In this document: positions 52,561-64,000 of the stretch, piece after piece
Position numbering within the stretch: the stretch's first letter is position 1
Layout of the letters: every line of letters starts with the position of its first letter
Source of the DNA: Pagrus major
Taxonomy: Eukaryota; Chordata; Actinopteri; Spariformes; Sparidae
DNA length: 64,000 nt
Assembly: GCF_040436345.1 (NCBI RefSeq)
Contig: NC_133235.1
Span: forward strand, 17,136,660 to 17,200,659
Reading direction: 5' to 3'
Translations under genes and position numbers: made by a program
Notes under the pieces: model-generated
The model's input: the letters and a program-made list of their open reading frames with translations, nothing else
Database searches by the model: none
Told to the model about the DNA's origin: nothing

Positions 52561-54129
52561 TGGAAAGTATTGGGACATACCATATCGTTTTCATACTAAA
52601 TAGTATGGTAGCATGGATATTGGAACGCAGCCATGGCCTTTCTTGGGGCAGACATGTTGACGTGTCATAGCAGGTAAAGCACAGCTTTAATTGATATCAA
52701 TTATTGTAGCTGCATTCCTTTCACATGTGTCTGATCTGGGGCTCTGGTATAGTTGATGTTGACTCACTCACATGGCTCACTGGGATATCTAAATGAAGCC
52801 TTCATTAATTAGGTTCTGTTGTTCGTGTTACCATTGAAATGTACTCATGGGTATGACTAACTGGGAGGAAAGGCAGGAAACAGGCGTAGTGACCATGGTC
52901 TAATCAGAAAAGCTAACAGCAACACTTCATGACAACTTCTTCTATACACTGAAAATCACAGTTTGATAATGTACAAAATGTGTGAGTATCTGAGCGGGAG
53001 TTTGGCTTCAAATGGAAGTCAGAACATTAAACAAATCAAAAGTGGAGTCAGCGGGTTTTCACATGATGGCGGTCATATATACAGTATGTACACTATTGTT
53101 TTGGAAATAGCTCTTTCATGTGGAGGTAACTCAAGAACAATATTTGTTTGAAGTAAATGCCAGTCCTTCAGATGCCAGCTCTGACTGTAGCCAATGTGAC
53201 ATACAGTATATACTATACATCTAGTGAGTGGTAATGGCTGTACAGTTGCACAGTTGAGCTGTATTTTGAGTTCACTTTAGACGTAAATTATCTTAAATGT
53301 AATATGCTATTCCCATGTTTCATCTCCTGAGTATGACTTACAGTATATGAAGTGGGGAAAGCTCTTTCTTAGTTATACATGCATGAAGACTTAGTGCTTG
53401 TTATCCCCAGGAGACATAAATTCCAGAAAAGGCCAGACAACATAACTTAAACAACTTCCTGCACAGTTTCAATGAGCCACCTCTGAAACCATGACTGCAG
53501 GCATATGGAGGCAACACAGCAATCAGCTTGGGTTACCTGAGTTTAGAGTCCATCACAGGCTGGTCATACAGAATGATGTTGGCTGACCGATGGTCCGGAG
53601 TAACAGTTGTATTTTTGTGAGCAGAAAAAAACTAATCTGTTTGCCCTTGGGTTTTATTCGGCCAAGTGGAGCACATGTTTCGGCTTGACTGTGACTTACT
53701 GTATTTACTACAGCTGTGGGGGAGAAATGACTTCAACAGTTTGTATTTTGAGCAATTTCATATTTTTTTTAAAGCAAACTACAGGAATAACAGAGAAGTA
53801 CATGACCCCCTCACATCAAAGGCACATCCCCCTGAAATCCAATATACGAAGAATTTCCCCAACAGTGACAAGTTTCGCTACAGCAAAGAGTAAAATTTGG
53901 AGACCACTTCCCAGCACCTTGTATTTACATAGTAACTTTATGCAATTTCCTGGTATTTTTTCAAACTTGGAGCACCCCAAATATGCTTAAAATGTTTACA
54001 ACAGCAAAGAAAGTGGAACCACTTCACTCCTGCTATAAACAGATATTTCCGTTACTTGCCACTGCAGTAAATGGTCTTCAACCGAAACGTTTACACACCC
54101 ACAGAAGAGAACTGCAGGATCTGTGTGCG

Positions 54130-54137
54130 TGTGTGTC

Positions 54138-54184
<47 letters not shown>

Positions 54185-54185
54185 G
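54130..54185. repeat. (GT)n microsatellite followed by a G run
   Basis: About 27 GT units with a few TC/TT interruptions, followed by an eight-base G run ending at 54191. Confidence 0.9.
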
Positions 54186-55639
54186 GGGGGGGTGTTAATG
54201 AAAGCAACACTCATGAGAAAATCCACTGCATAATAACACATGGCATCTATTTGATCTCAAAGTATGATTTACAGAATTTAAACTGTGGTTTGACATTTTA
54301 AGAGAAAGAAATCGTTACAGCTATTTGTTTTTCCTTTGTGGACTTTTCACGGGTTGATAATGGCAGGTTAGACCTTGGGCCAGCGGGAGTTAATGAACCC
54401 CAAATTGAAAGAAGTGAAACTCTATGCCAACAAGGGATTTAAACTGAGCGGAAAGGTGCTCAGAAGACAAAATTAATCCACTCCACCCATTATCCTTTCT
54501 CTCATGTGTTTTTTCTGCTGGTTTCTTATATAATCGACCACCTTGTTAGTGTTTGAGAAAAGCACATTTGAGCTAAAATCAATTATTATTTCTGTTGTCA
54601 GATTTAAAGGAAAAACCCCTTTGTATTCAGCATCAAAATTGGAGCGTGTTGGAGGATAATAGCGTCAGTATATACAAGACATCTGTTGTTGGTAACAGCA
54701 CTGACAAGATCTACAATAAACATGCCAAAGTTTTACAGCCCCCTCCCATGTCCAGCTGCAGCATGTTGGTGAGTTCGGACATCTTTAGAGGAAGATAGCA
54801 GGACGGAGGATGCATCGATGACTCTAGAGGACCCAAACAGCGTGAACAACTGCAGTGAGCAGGTGTTTCTCCTCTTCCTGAGCAGCGCTGAACTCTCCGA
54901 AGATGAATTAACACAATCCATTTTGGCTGTGTTACTTTTTTTTTTTTTTTTTTAAATGGAATGATTGTATTTAGACATTGGGCGTCACATTTTTTAATTG
55001 CATTATGAGATTTATAAAAGATTTTGAGAGAGGCGAAGTGAGGTCGTGGGATACATCACATTATAATACAGATAGATGTGCAAGTCAACGAAATGTACTC
55101 GTTGACTCCTTGTATTCATTCATAATTCATGTGCAATTCACATATTCACATCCATAAATATTTAAAACCTTAAACCTAAATAACCATTAATAATTCACTG
55201 AATTTATACAAGATGCTAATTGACAAAGATGACATTGTGTGTATACAATGTATTGTGTTTCAGAAAGAACTTTTCAATGAACGATTCAACTCATGACAAG
55301 TGACAGTTCTCCATGACGTGCACGCTGTTAATACACAATCTGGAGTAGAGTAAAAGGTCTCTTGCTGGTCTCTTGCTGTTAGTGCAGCTACAGCGGGAAA
55401 GTTTTCCGATTGGCTTTTCTAAGTTTAAAGGACAAATGAAAAAGTCTCTTTTGGTGGTTATAACAAGTTTTCTGCCAGAATAACTTTTGCAAAGAGAAGT
55501 GAACGTATAAAGATAATCATTTACTTTTTTCACAGCAAGTAACACTTGGTCGTGAATTGACCTTGCACATGCATTTATTGTTTTCAGCTATTTAAAGGAA
55601 TATTTTCAGTTTTCAGTCACAGTTTTATTGGGTTTCAGC

Positions 55640-55812
55640 AATACAACTACTTGGTTAGGCTTAGACAACAAACATACTTGGTTAGGTTAAGGCAATAAAA
55701 CTACTTGGTTAGGCTTAGACAACAAACATACTTGGTTAGGTTAAGGCAATAAAACTACTTGGTTAGGTTTAGTCAATACAACTACTTGGTTCAGGCAACA
55801 AAATTACTTTGT
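55640..55812. repeat. tandem array of ~31-bp units with a 62-bp higher-order period
   Basis: Units follow the pattern caataaaactacttggttag plus a short spacer. A 62-bp pair (ttagacaacaaacatacttg through aaaactacttggttaggc) occurs twice without change. Single units lie on either side. Confidence 0.85.
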
Positions 55813-55852
55813 AACCTGTGTTTCAAGGCCTTAATTATGAGACTGCGGTGAA

Positions 55853-56011
55853 ATACTACTCAAAATTAGTTAGGGATATTTGGATATTTTAGTGTTTCAC
55901 TAACCAGTCCCCCAAGAATAATGCAACACATTTCATTTGACTTTTATTGCATAACCATGCACATGCATACATGCCAATATCCCTGACTGACTAATTATAA
56001 GTAGTGTAAGG
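55853..56011. mobile_element. palindromic MITE
   Basis: The left arm ctactcaaaattagttaggg, then atatttgg, is inverted at the right as ccaatatccctgactgacta, then attataagtag. The total is about 160 bases. There is no coding capacity. Confidence 0.6.
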
Positions 56012-56613
56012 TTTACCAGTAACTAAACTGATATTTTCCATCAAGGAAATAAATAATGACTTGATTACAACCAAAACAGTGGTATAAAAGAAGGAAAAAA
56101 GGTAAAGATCTTTAATAAAAAAAATGTCTCAGTCATTTTAAATGAGGTGAATTACTTTAAAATGTGTAAAGTTTCAGGTGACATTGGGAGTGAAATCAGT
56201 GATTTCATGTCATACTGGTGATACCAAAGTAACACACCTCGCTATCCAATCAGAGCTCTGCTTACGCTCTTCCTGGTCAGCCTTGATTTTGGAGATATAC
56301 GCTGTATCAGTTAGACATTAAATTTCTATCTACTGTACTCACATGTCACCTGTTACTGCAAAATGGATGGAAATCTGCAGTGTGAGTTTAATTCGAGTTC
56401 ATGTGTTCCTTGTCCTCTATGAAAATGAGACATGTAAACAAATGAGTTGTAAATGACTTTTGCAAGCGTGGTGTCGGTGAGGAAAGTAGTTTTTGGTCGG
56501 AGCAACTAGTAGATGGTTATTTCTGATTATTAGTCATTTTGAAAGTCAATTGAATGAAGAGTGCTGAAACGCATAAGGAAATAAGTATAAAAATCACGAA
56601 AGACATGAGCCAC

Positions 56614-57301
56614 TATACAGTGGTGTAATAATGAGTCATAAAACCCGGAAATCTGTTAGCATTTTTGCACTTCCGGTTCACTCCTGTCAAAGTCAATGAG
56701 TTTTTTTGAATTGGTTTTCGGTTAAATGCCTGAAATAAGGTTGAAATAAGTTATTCACACGTTTTGTTCTACGACATAAAATACATCACAATTTGTCACA
56801 CAATTGAATTATAAAGTGCTTATTTGTCTTAAAAGCGGCGGTTGCTAACAAGTGGCTAAATGAGGCTACATAGGTTGTCAGGGACATTAAATGTCATCAT
56901 GCCGAACACGGAGACTCATCTATTCACTAGTCCGTCTTTACATGTGGACTTTAGTTGCAAACTATTCTTACTATAACTTTACAGCTTGTTCATTGATCAA
57001 TTTACAAAAAACATGTATAGTAATTGTGTAGTAAGACGCTTAGTGGTGGTGATGTTTAAGTCAACATTAGCTTTTTACTTCTAGCGATGTAATTTACGCC
57101 TCAAAAATCACAAAAGTGGTGCTCATCAGTGAAGATTATCTTGCTGAACAAAACTGTAAGTATTATAAGCTTGTGTTTGTCACAGAGCTTATTTTCGGCG
57201 ATAATCCAAAATCCAATTCAAAAATCCCATAGGCTCTTTGTAACCAAGTCCTAACTTCAGGGTTGGCCTACAAGAAGGTGTCATCCTTACACCACTCTAT
57301 A
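56614..57301. mobile_element. MITE-like element with 15-bp terminal inverted repeats
   Basis: The left end tatacagtggtgtaa (56614-56628) pairs with the right end ttacaccactctata (57287-57301) at 14 of 15 positions. The interior (for example aattggttttcggttaaatg and cttgctgaacaaaactgtaa) matches a fish element I recall. No open frame of note. No clear target duplication was identified. Confidence 0.7.
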
Positions 57302-57744
57302 TGTAAATGCAGAGAGAGAGAATAATCCTTTTTTTTATTTTCCTATTCAGGCCAGGTCTTTTTCTTGCTGTGGTTTTGAGTTGGATTCAACATCTTTGAA
57401 GGAGACTGTTGTTTTCACCTGGATTCTGGTAGGATTGTTTAAGGCAGACCAGAAAGGATATATTTCAAAGACTGCATATTTTCATTCCCTCGACTGGACT
57501 GACAAAAGGACATTACCGAACCATTGTTTAATGAACTGGAGTTGTTTTTGTTGTTCTGTTGATTGATATTGATAAATGATATTTGGGATTTGAAAGTATT
57601 TCCTGTAAGAGGTATTAATTCCTTTAAAAAAGAGGTTGAAAGGTATTTTGGGGAATGCATTGAGGTTAAAGGTTGTGGTTGCTGACATTTAAAGGGGACC
57701 ATAATGAAAAAAAAAGTTAACTTAGCTGTGTAGTCTAAACCTAA

Positions 57745-58184
57745 AAGCCCTGTTTACAACTTGGTTAGGTTCAGGCAACAAAACTACTTGGTTAGGTTTA
57801 GGAAAACAACGGTTTGGACGTTCACTTTTGGTTTTACACCAACAGCGATAATCACAAAAAAAATTCTGTTTGAAGTTAAAAGTGACAAGAAACCCACTGT
57901 AAGCTGAGGCGGACACGCTTCAGGCGAACAACACTTTGTGTGACACAGCACGTGAGGCGCTGCCTCCTGGCGTAATGCCAAGTTTTGAGGGATTTCCAAC
58001 TCTGTGGAAAAGGGCTCGCTCCTTCTTTAGATATGAAAGGCTCATTCTCAGGCAACGAAAACACAATGATTCCTAGTTCCTGTGATTATATACTAATAAT
58101 AACACAATTGATATGAATATTATGTTTATTTTTAGCATAAAGATTTCTCTAAATTCCCTGAAATTCTACATACTGGACCTTTAA
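57745..58184. mobile_element. composite of two dispersed repeats
   Basis: The left part repeats the acttggttaggtttagg motif of the array at 55640, then aacaacggtttggacgttc and gacacagcacgtgaggcgc. The right end is attctacatactggaccttt, the end of another abundant fish MITE as I recall. Confidence 0.5.
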
Positions 58185-59118
58185 GGGGCGTGGGGAAGGG
58201 AAGCGCGAAGGATGCTTAATTTGGCAGCGTCTTCTCTAAATAGATCTTGGATGGCACCATCTCTGTGTTCAAATGAATGACGGCCATTCTGTGAGCAGAC
58301 TGGCGTGAGTTTGGTTGAATAAAGAATCTTCTGTTTGCTGCGTCTGATGCCCTCCAGTTTGATAGTCTCACTCAGCTTTTCTTTAGGTGGATGTGGTTGT
58401 AGAGATGCTGCTGATAGCTGCCTCTGTGGAGAGCTGTTTGGACATATTGCAGATGGTTACACTGTTGGACAATCAGCATTAATGTTATTGATTGTAAGCA
58501 GAGATATGTCAGGCCTTTGTAGAAAAAGCTGACACAGTTATCTTTGCCTCGGGATACTCCTTTCTTGCTGTGTGCTACTTGCTGTTAGACTTAGTTTTTT
58601 GTGGTTTGGTCATTAGTCCCCATGTGGATTTCAATATGCTCCACACCTTGAAACCCTTTGAATTACACCCTTCTCAGCATCTTTCTTTAAATTATGGCTC
58701 AGTTAGGGCAGGGAGGGGGCACTTTGAATTAAAATATTTGTGATTTGAGTCAGATATAAAGAGGGCTGTGCTTGCCAGCATGTTTATTTTGTCAGTGTTG
58801 GTGGGTGTGTGAGTGTCTGTAGGGGCTTTGGGGTGGGGCGATGATTGGGAGTGGCAGGATTTGATGGAATGGGGGATTACAGGAAGAAGTGGGACAAGGT
58901 GTAGAGCTGGAAGGACGAAGGAAGTGATGATCCTGCAGATCAATTCACAGCATACGGACCCCTCCGCCGCCACACACACACATACAATACCATACATTCT
59001 GGTGAATATAGTGTTTTTTGTCTTTTTTTTAAAATAAATGTCATAATCAGATTACATTCTATTACATTTCTCAGTTTTATCTCAGGACTATTTGTGAACA
59101 TGTGTGTTTAGATAACTG

Positions 59119-59166
59119 AGGCAAACCCTCAATAAAGCGTCAAGGCAAACCCACAATAAAGCGTCA
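59119..59166. repeat. 24-bp direct tandem duplication
   Basis: The unit aggcaaaccctcaataaagc plus gtca is repeated once with a single t-to-a change, head to tail. Confidence 0.85.
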
Positions 59167-60616
59167 AGTGGACATTTGAAAAAAACATTATCCAGCAAGT
59201 GCACACATTTCATCAACCTAGATTCTGGACCTTTCAATGCCAATAACAATGGTGGAAAATGGAAGAAAAAATGAAGTTTTTCAGAAGTGGTTTGCAGTTT
59301 GCACAACTGACTTTAATATGTAAATTAGATAATTAAACTATATTCACAACCATTTAAAATCTTCAGTTAAGATGACATAATTTAAAATATGGAGAACGCT
59401 CTGCACTTTTTCAAGTAAAGATCTATTGATTGAAAGCTTTGCTTTATTATAAAAAATACTTGTATTGGACCCGAGCGTGCAGAGCCTTCCTGTCTCCACA
59501 TTCAACGTTGGTGATTTTCTTCAAAGATAACACGATTTCAAACATTTCAAGGCTTTTCCAGGATTTGTATAAATCCTGTTTATTTTGCGTGCACCTGGTG
59601 TTTAATCTCTCCTAGTTGTAACACATGCTGTCACAAACAACACTAATTAGCTACAACAAATCCCTGTGAGATTAAGATTTTGTTTAATGATAAGTAGTTT
59701 CAAAACAAAATGCTCAAAATGCACTTTATTCAGTGGTAGTGGCTAGTGTGTGCCATGTGAATGGGATTAGAGACAGAAAGAGGTAAAAAAAAAAAAAGGA
59801 CAGAAGGAATCGAGGAGAGTCTAAGGAGTGATGAGGCTGACTGATGATATATTTGTCCCTTTTCTCTCTCGTCCAGTGTAATGGTCGACAGTAGGTATTT
59901 ATAAGGACCTATTAGGACACTTAAGACTGTGATGTGAATTAAATAATTTTGGTTTGTATAGACTGTAAGAATACCTCGTACATTTTCACGCTGACATTAT
60001 AAATAGTAAAATCACCATGATTCCCTTTAACTGCCTGTCTTCATGGTTCCACATTCAAAGTGTGTGAAAGCGCTTGGAGGCGTGGGACCTCTGTGCAGCT
60101 GTGATTTCCTCCTCTAATTAATCTGAAATTCATGAATCAATCCTGTAGTTTTAGGAAATTATTATCAGGTACTTAAAAGTGTATTTTTTCACATGACAGC
60201 TCCCCCTTGTGGCATAAAATAGGAATGACAACTAAGAGAAAGATATTTCAACCTAACTGGGGTTACTGTAGGCCATTGTTCAAATACAATGGGCCGGTAT
60301 AGCAGTCTTTTAGAAATACTGTACATTTAATAGAAAGTTACATAACATTGAATAGTTTCGTAAATAAAATAATGATTAAAAATGAAATTAATATCAGTTT
60401 TCCTCTCTACATCACATCCCAGATGCTTCTCTAGTCTGACTGGGAGTTGAATTCATACTGTTGATGATGTGTATCATATTATGAGCTTATGAGACTGCTT
60501 TTATATAAATTATTATATTAATCTTTTAAAGTAATAGTAACCATAGCTTTTAAACAAATGTAGTGGAAGACAATGAGAAATATTTGCTTTTTGAAGCAGA
60601 TGCACAAAAAGTGGAA

Positions 60617-60692
60617 CTACTCAAGTAAAGTACAAATACTTCCAAATTGTATGCAAGTACAGCATTTAAGTAAATACATCCAACCAGTGCTG
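60617..60692. mobile_element. MITE fragment (AAGTACA-rich)
   Basis: The stretch ctactcaagtaaagtacaaa, then gcaagtacagcatttaagta, ending in ccaaccagtgctg, resembles the end of a common fish hAT-like MITE (ACTTAAGTACA ... CCACCACTG). Confidence 0.5.
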
Positions 60693-61049
60693 ACTGGGTT
60701 ACATATTGTACATTTCAGTGCATGATTATGTGTTTCTTGTAAAACTCCCCAGATAAAGAAACAAGTAAAAGTAAGAGGAGATGACCTGCATTAACCGTAT
60801 ACCTTTTACCACCTATTACAAGGCTACATTACCGGATGCATGGCTGGTTTCCCCCTATAGGGTTAGTTGTGGACCCCTATTGACGCCCTATTTGTGGTGG
60901 CTTGATTAAACAGAAATGTATTGAGGAATAGGCACCATATTAATTCAGACTTTGGGTGGTGGGTTTGGATGCACTCTCTGAATATACAAAGCAACCTAAA
61001 TTGTCTTCCTCTTGGCTGTAGTGCTATTTATCCATTTAGATGGTTTTGG

Positions 61050-61325
61050 TGCGAGTTGCCGAGTTTTGGAGACATCAGCCGGTGAGATCTCTGCCTCCTC
61101 TTGAATATAATGGAACTGGATGGCACTTCAGAAGTCATGACCCTGTTAGCCAAGATAATCTACAGACCTTGTTGTGAGCGGTTTCTTTCTACCCTACACT
61201 GTAAGTACACCCACCAAGCAGTCCACCACTCAGAAGGTAGCATGCATCATCTCAGGGATGTGAGGCTCGTGGTCAAGACAGCACCGGATGTAGAAATCTA
61301 TGCCGTCCTCCGATGCAGCAGAAAC
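61050..61325. mobile_element. dispersed repeat copy
   Basis: The stretch gcgagttgccgagttttgga, gagatctctgcctcctcttg and aatataatggaactggatgg, then ccttgttgtgagcggtttct, follows the order of an abundant percomorph repeat I recall. It underlies a 75-codon open frame with no protein similarity. Confidence 0.55.
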
Positions 61326-63058
61326 TAAACTAAATAATTATTTGAAACGTTCGACAAATTGCTATGGAATGAATTGGTGCTTTTCTTCCAAGATTATGTT
61401 TGTGACAGAAAATGTCATGAGAAAAATGTTCTGGCCATCAGTGTGGGAATAAAGCCAGAACTTTAGTTTCCTGTGCCTGTCTCTTCTTTGAACGTTGGGC
61501 TTGCCCCAAGATTTAAAAAATACCAGATTATTGAGTAATTCATTTATTTATATACTGAGCAAAGTTTGGACTTTTTTTTAAACTAATACCCATGCCATGC
61601 CTCCCATTCATTCAGTTAGTAATCTTGCTTTGTTTATACAACATTTCCCTCCTGGAGGAAGATGCTTCTTGTAAGAGAAGAAATAGTCATGTTGCAGTGA
61701 TTCTTCTTTTCCCAGCCCGCTTAGGGATGACTTGACTCCTTGTAAGGAAATAAATGACACAAATGAAGAATTATCAGGGGATCTTTATTAGAGAGCATAT
61801 AAATGTTGTTTTGGTTTTGATGATTGTTCTTTATGTGGCACCTGCTGTTTACCTAAGCTGCTTGGAAGGAAGAATATAGTGTGGCTTTGATAGATTTTTA
61901 CCTTTGTTCACTGATTTAAAAACATTACTCCCCGTTCTCCACCAGAGCATACCACAAATTCTCCTTTTAGGTATTTTTATCACGATCTTCGATCAACTTC
62001 TCCCTCTGAACTTAATACACTCTGACATGATTATCCTTAAAAAATGCTCCTTAAAAAACTTCCCAAATCAAACAGAACGGCGTGACTCATTTACAGATCT
62101 GCCTTTTGTAAACAAGCTCCGGCCCACGAGTGATAGCAGGTCTTAAAAATGTGGTGTCTCAGACAGTAATTTGAATTTTACACTCCCTTTTTTTAACCCT
62201 CTGAGTTATAACACCAGTCGACTGCGTGAAGAAGAGGAATGAGTTTAGCGTTAGCAGGTGTAATTTGTTCCCCCTGAGGAATTCTTAAAAGGAGCTGTTT
62301 GAGTAATGACACAAGAGGTTCATTCCAGGGCTTTTACTTTTTTTAACAATGCATGCTAATAGGTGCTTCTCATTCTGACATCATGACATGTATAGGCTTG
62401 AAAGTAATCCAAGTCTACTGAAATTCAGGAGCTGCTGTAACTTAGAGCTATCACTTTACAACAGCTTCCACCTGGTCTGAAGTCATGCATTTGCATTTCA
62501 TGGGCAGAAAAACACAGTCTGAATATTCATTCGAACCAAAACTATGCAGATTAATTCAGTGCAGAAACAGCGAAACATTTTATTTGAGCAACTACAACAA
62601 AGAACATTTTTACCGTGCCCTGATTAATATTAAAGGTGCCCTTTTGAGTTTTTGACCACCAAGAAGCAGTGTTACTATCAGTGGGTCCCTATTTTGTTTG
62701 TATCATGCCAAGAGAGGACACGATTGGCAATTTAAAACTCTCAAAAACAAAATCTGCTCCCCAAATGTTTAATGAGGAAGAAAATGTATTCCACATGTTT
62801 GCTTAACCTCAAGCATACTCACAATGTGTTTCAGTGGGAAACACGTCACTAACTGTAAACATAATTTTTGCTTGTTTGTGATAATGTTAACCATATTTTA
62901 GTACCTCCAGATAGTCAAATAAACTGTACAGGTGGTCCCCAACCTGTGGTGGTCCCCAACTTGTGACCCCCAATCTCTCATTTTAAAGCCTCTAAGAATC
63001 CTTTGAATGAAACAATCTTAAAAGATTTGAGATGTTGTGTTTAGGCACAGCTGTGGTT

Positions 63059-63110
63059 TAAATGGAATGCTCATGTCAGCAAGCTAACATGCTAATGTTT
63101 AGCAGGTACT
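63059..63110. mobile_element. dispersed repeat fragment
   Basis: The stretch gtcagcaagctaacatgcta, then atgtttagcaggta, is a motif very common in fish repeats. Only a short piece is present. Confidence 0.4.
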
Positions 63111-63439
63111 GTATAATGTCCCCTGGGTAGATTTTTCCGCTGATTTTGTGGCCAAAGCTGGCTATTTTTCACAGGAGGGCGGACCATCTCCAGTCGTTGT
63201 TGTGGTGACAAAACGGGGTGTTTTTTTTAAGGCCCGAGAGGCCTGATGCTGCCTTATTTTTTTATTTTCCCAAAGACCTCAGAGTTCTTGTGTGTTTTAT
63301 CCAGTTGAAATTGAAAGCTCGTGTCTGCCCAAATTTCAAGTAAACACTCGACCACTGCATCGGGCCAACGTAAACCCTTCGCCGCCATTGTTGTTAAATG
63401 ATTGCAGAGAGGAATGGTCACATTGCTTATACGTCATGT

Positions 63440-63640
63440 CCACATTGCGCACTCATGCTTGTGCTCGTGCATGAGCAACTGAACCGTGCCGAAGCACACC
63501 TCCTTCAACCGTGCCAGGGCCAAGGAAGCTTACTGTGCTTGAGCACAGTATGGAGCGCTCACACTAGTCAAACAAACTGGACTTTGGGGGTCAAACGTGC
63601 TTGGGCACGGTGCAGATGGCCTAGTGTGAGTGTGCCTTAA
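63440..63640. mobile_element. MITE-like element rich in GCACGG motifs
   Basis: It contains alternating aaccgtgccg, gtgcttgagcacagt and gtgcttgggcacggtg, ending gtgtgagtgtgccttaa. This resembles a fish hAT-like MITE I recall. Boundaries are approximate. Confidence 0.45.
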
Positions 63641-64000
63641 GAGAGAAAAATGAAAAGTGCTCTTTGAATTCCCCTTTTCATTAACTGTTTCTTTTGATAA
63701 CATCTTAGTAACTGCTGCCACATACCATAATATTTACCACGAGGTGCCGCTTAGTACTTTTGATACTCATGCTGATTATGTTGTTCCTGTCATGATTATT
63801 ATCCCTATATGACGCAGGTGCCTAAAGCATACAATAAAAAAGGAAAGGCATGATTCAGAAAAACAGTTGTGTTACTATAGCAACATGCTTTTGCAGAGCA
63901 GGTAAGACCACCTTTGAACAAAACTAACTTTACTTTGGTTATTTTCCAGTGCATGCATTTCTTACGTAACAACTTTTTTGAGGAGAGACTGGCCTGAAGC

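Larger units (their letters stand above)
47841..64000. other. repeat-rich intergenic region, no supported gene
   Basis: Short open frames only, none with recognisable similarity or exon-like borders joining in frame. The stretch is built largely of MITE-like and tandem repeats listed separately (49.49, 50.05, 51.1, 52.4, 55.6, 56.6, 57.75, 60.6, 61.05, 63.06, 63.45 kb). Between these I see nothing distinctive. Confidence 0.55.

Noticed and set aside
61101..61328. 75-codon frame as a small protein
   Set aside because: It coincides with a dispersed repeat copy and has no protein similarity.

Overview
This is vertebrate nuclear DNA, almost certainly from a teleost and probably a percomorph. The genes have many GT-AG introns. 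Between them are short interspersed elements of types I remember from spiny-rayed fish genomes (hAT-like and other MITEs, Tc1 remnants) and many CA/GT and CT microsatellites. All three supported genes lie on the + strand. No bacterial, CRISPR, rRNA or tRNA feature is visible, and I found no undescribed multi-gene system.

Region 1 (1-33.15 kb) is the 3' part of a LAR-type receptor tyrosine phosphatase gene, best matched to ptprf. Fourteen constitutive coding exons join in frame into 672 codons plus stop. They encode the extracellular juxtamembrane end, the transmembrane helix, the active phosphatase domain D1, the pseudo-phosphatase domain D2 and the conserved C-terminus. A fifteenth, frame-preserving 33-nt cassette exon at 7990-8022 is predicted between the transmembrane region and D1. 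A 3' UTR of about 1.9 kb ends near an AATAAA at 33129.

Region 2 (33.15-37.35 kb) holds a 16-bp minisatellite and then a compact larp6-like gene (La motif, RRM-like domain, C-terminal LSA/SUZ-C motif). It has three exons and a predicted 377 residues, and its La motif lacks two normally conserved aromatic residues.

Region 3 (37.35-47.85 kb) is the locus of a GDNF-family ligand, best matched to neurturin (nrtn). Two coding exons give a 247-residue precursor with signal peptide, Ser/Ala-rich prodomain, furin-type sites and a seven-cysteine mature domain. Two candidate non-coding 5' exons lie 5.7-6.4 kb upstream. A short uORF overlaps the start codon by four bases.

Region 4 (47.85-64 kb) has no gene I can support. 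It is dense in MITE-like repeats, tandem repeats and degraded transposon fragments.

The three genes are neighbours but not an operon, and no joint pathway is implied. The LAR phosphatase acts in axon and synapse signalling, larp6 in mRNA binding (collagen mRNAs in mammals), and neurturin as a secreted neurotrophic factor acting through GFRA2/RET. The linkage of a ptprf-like gene with an nrtn-like gene is itself notable. As I recall, human PTPRF lies near ARTN, and NRTN lies near PTPRS.
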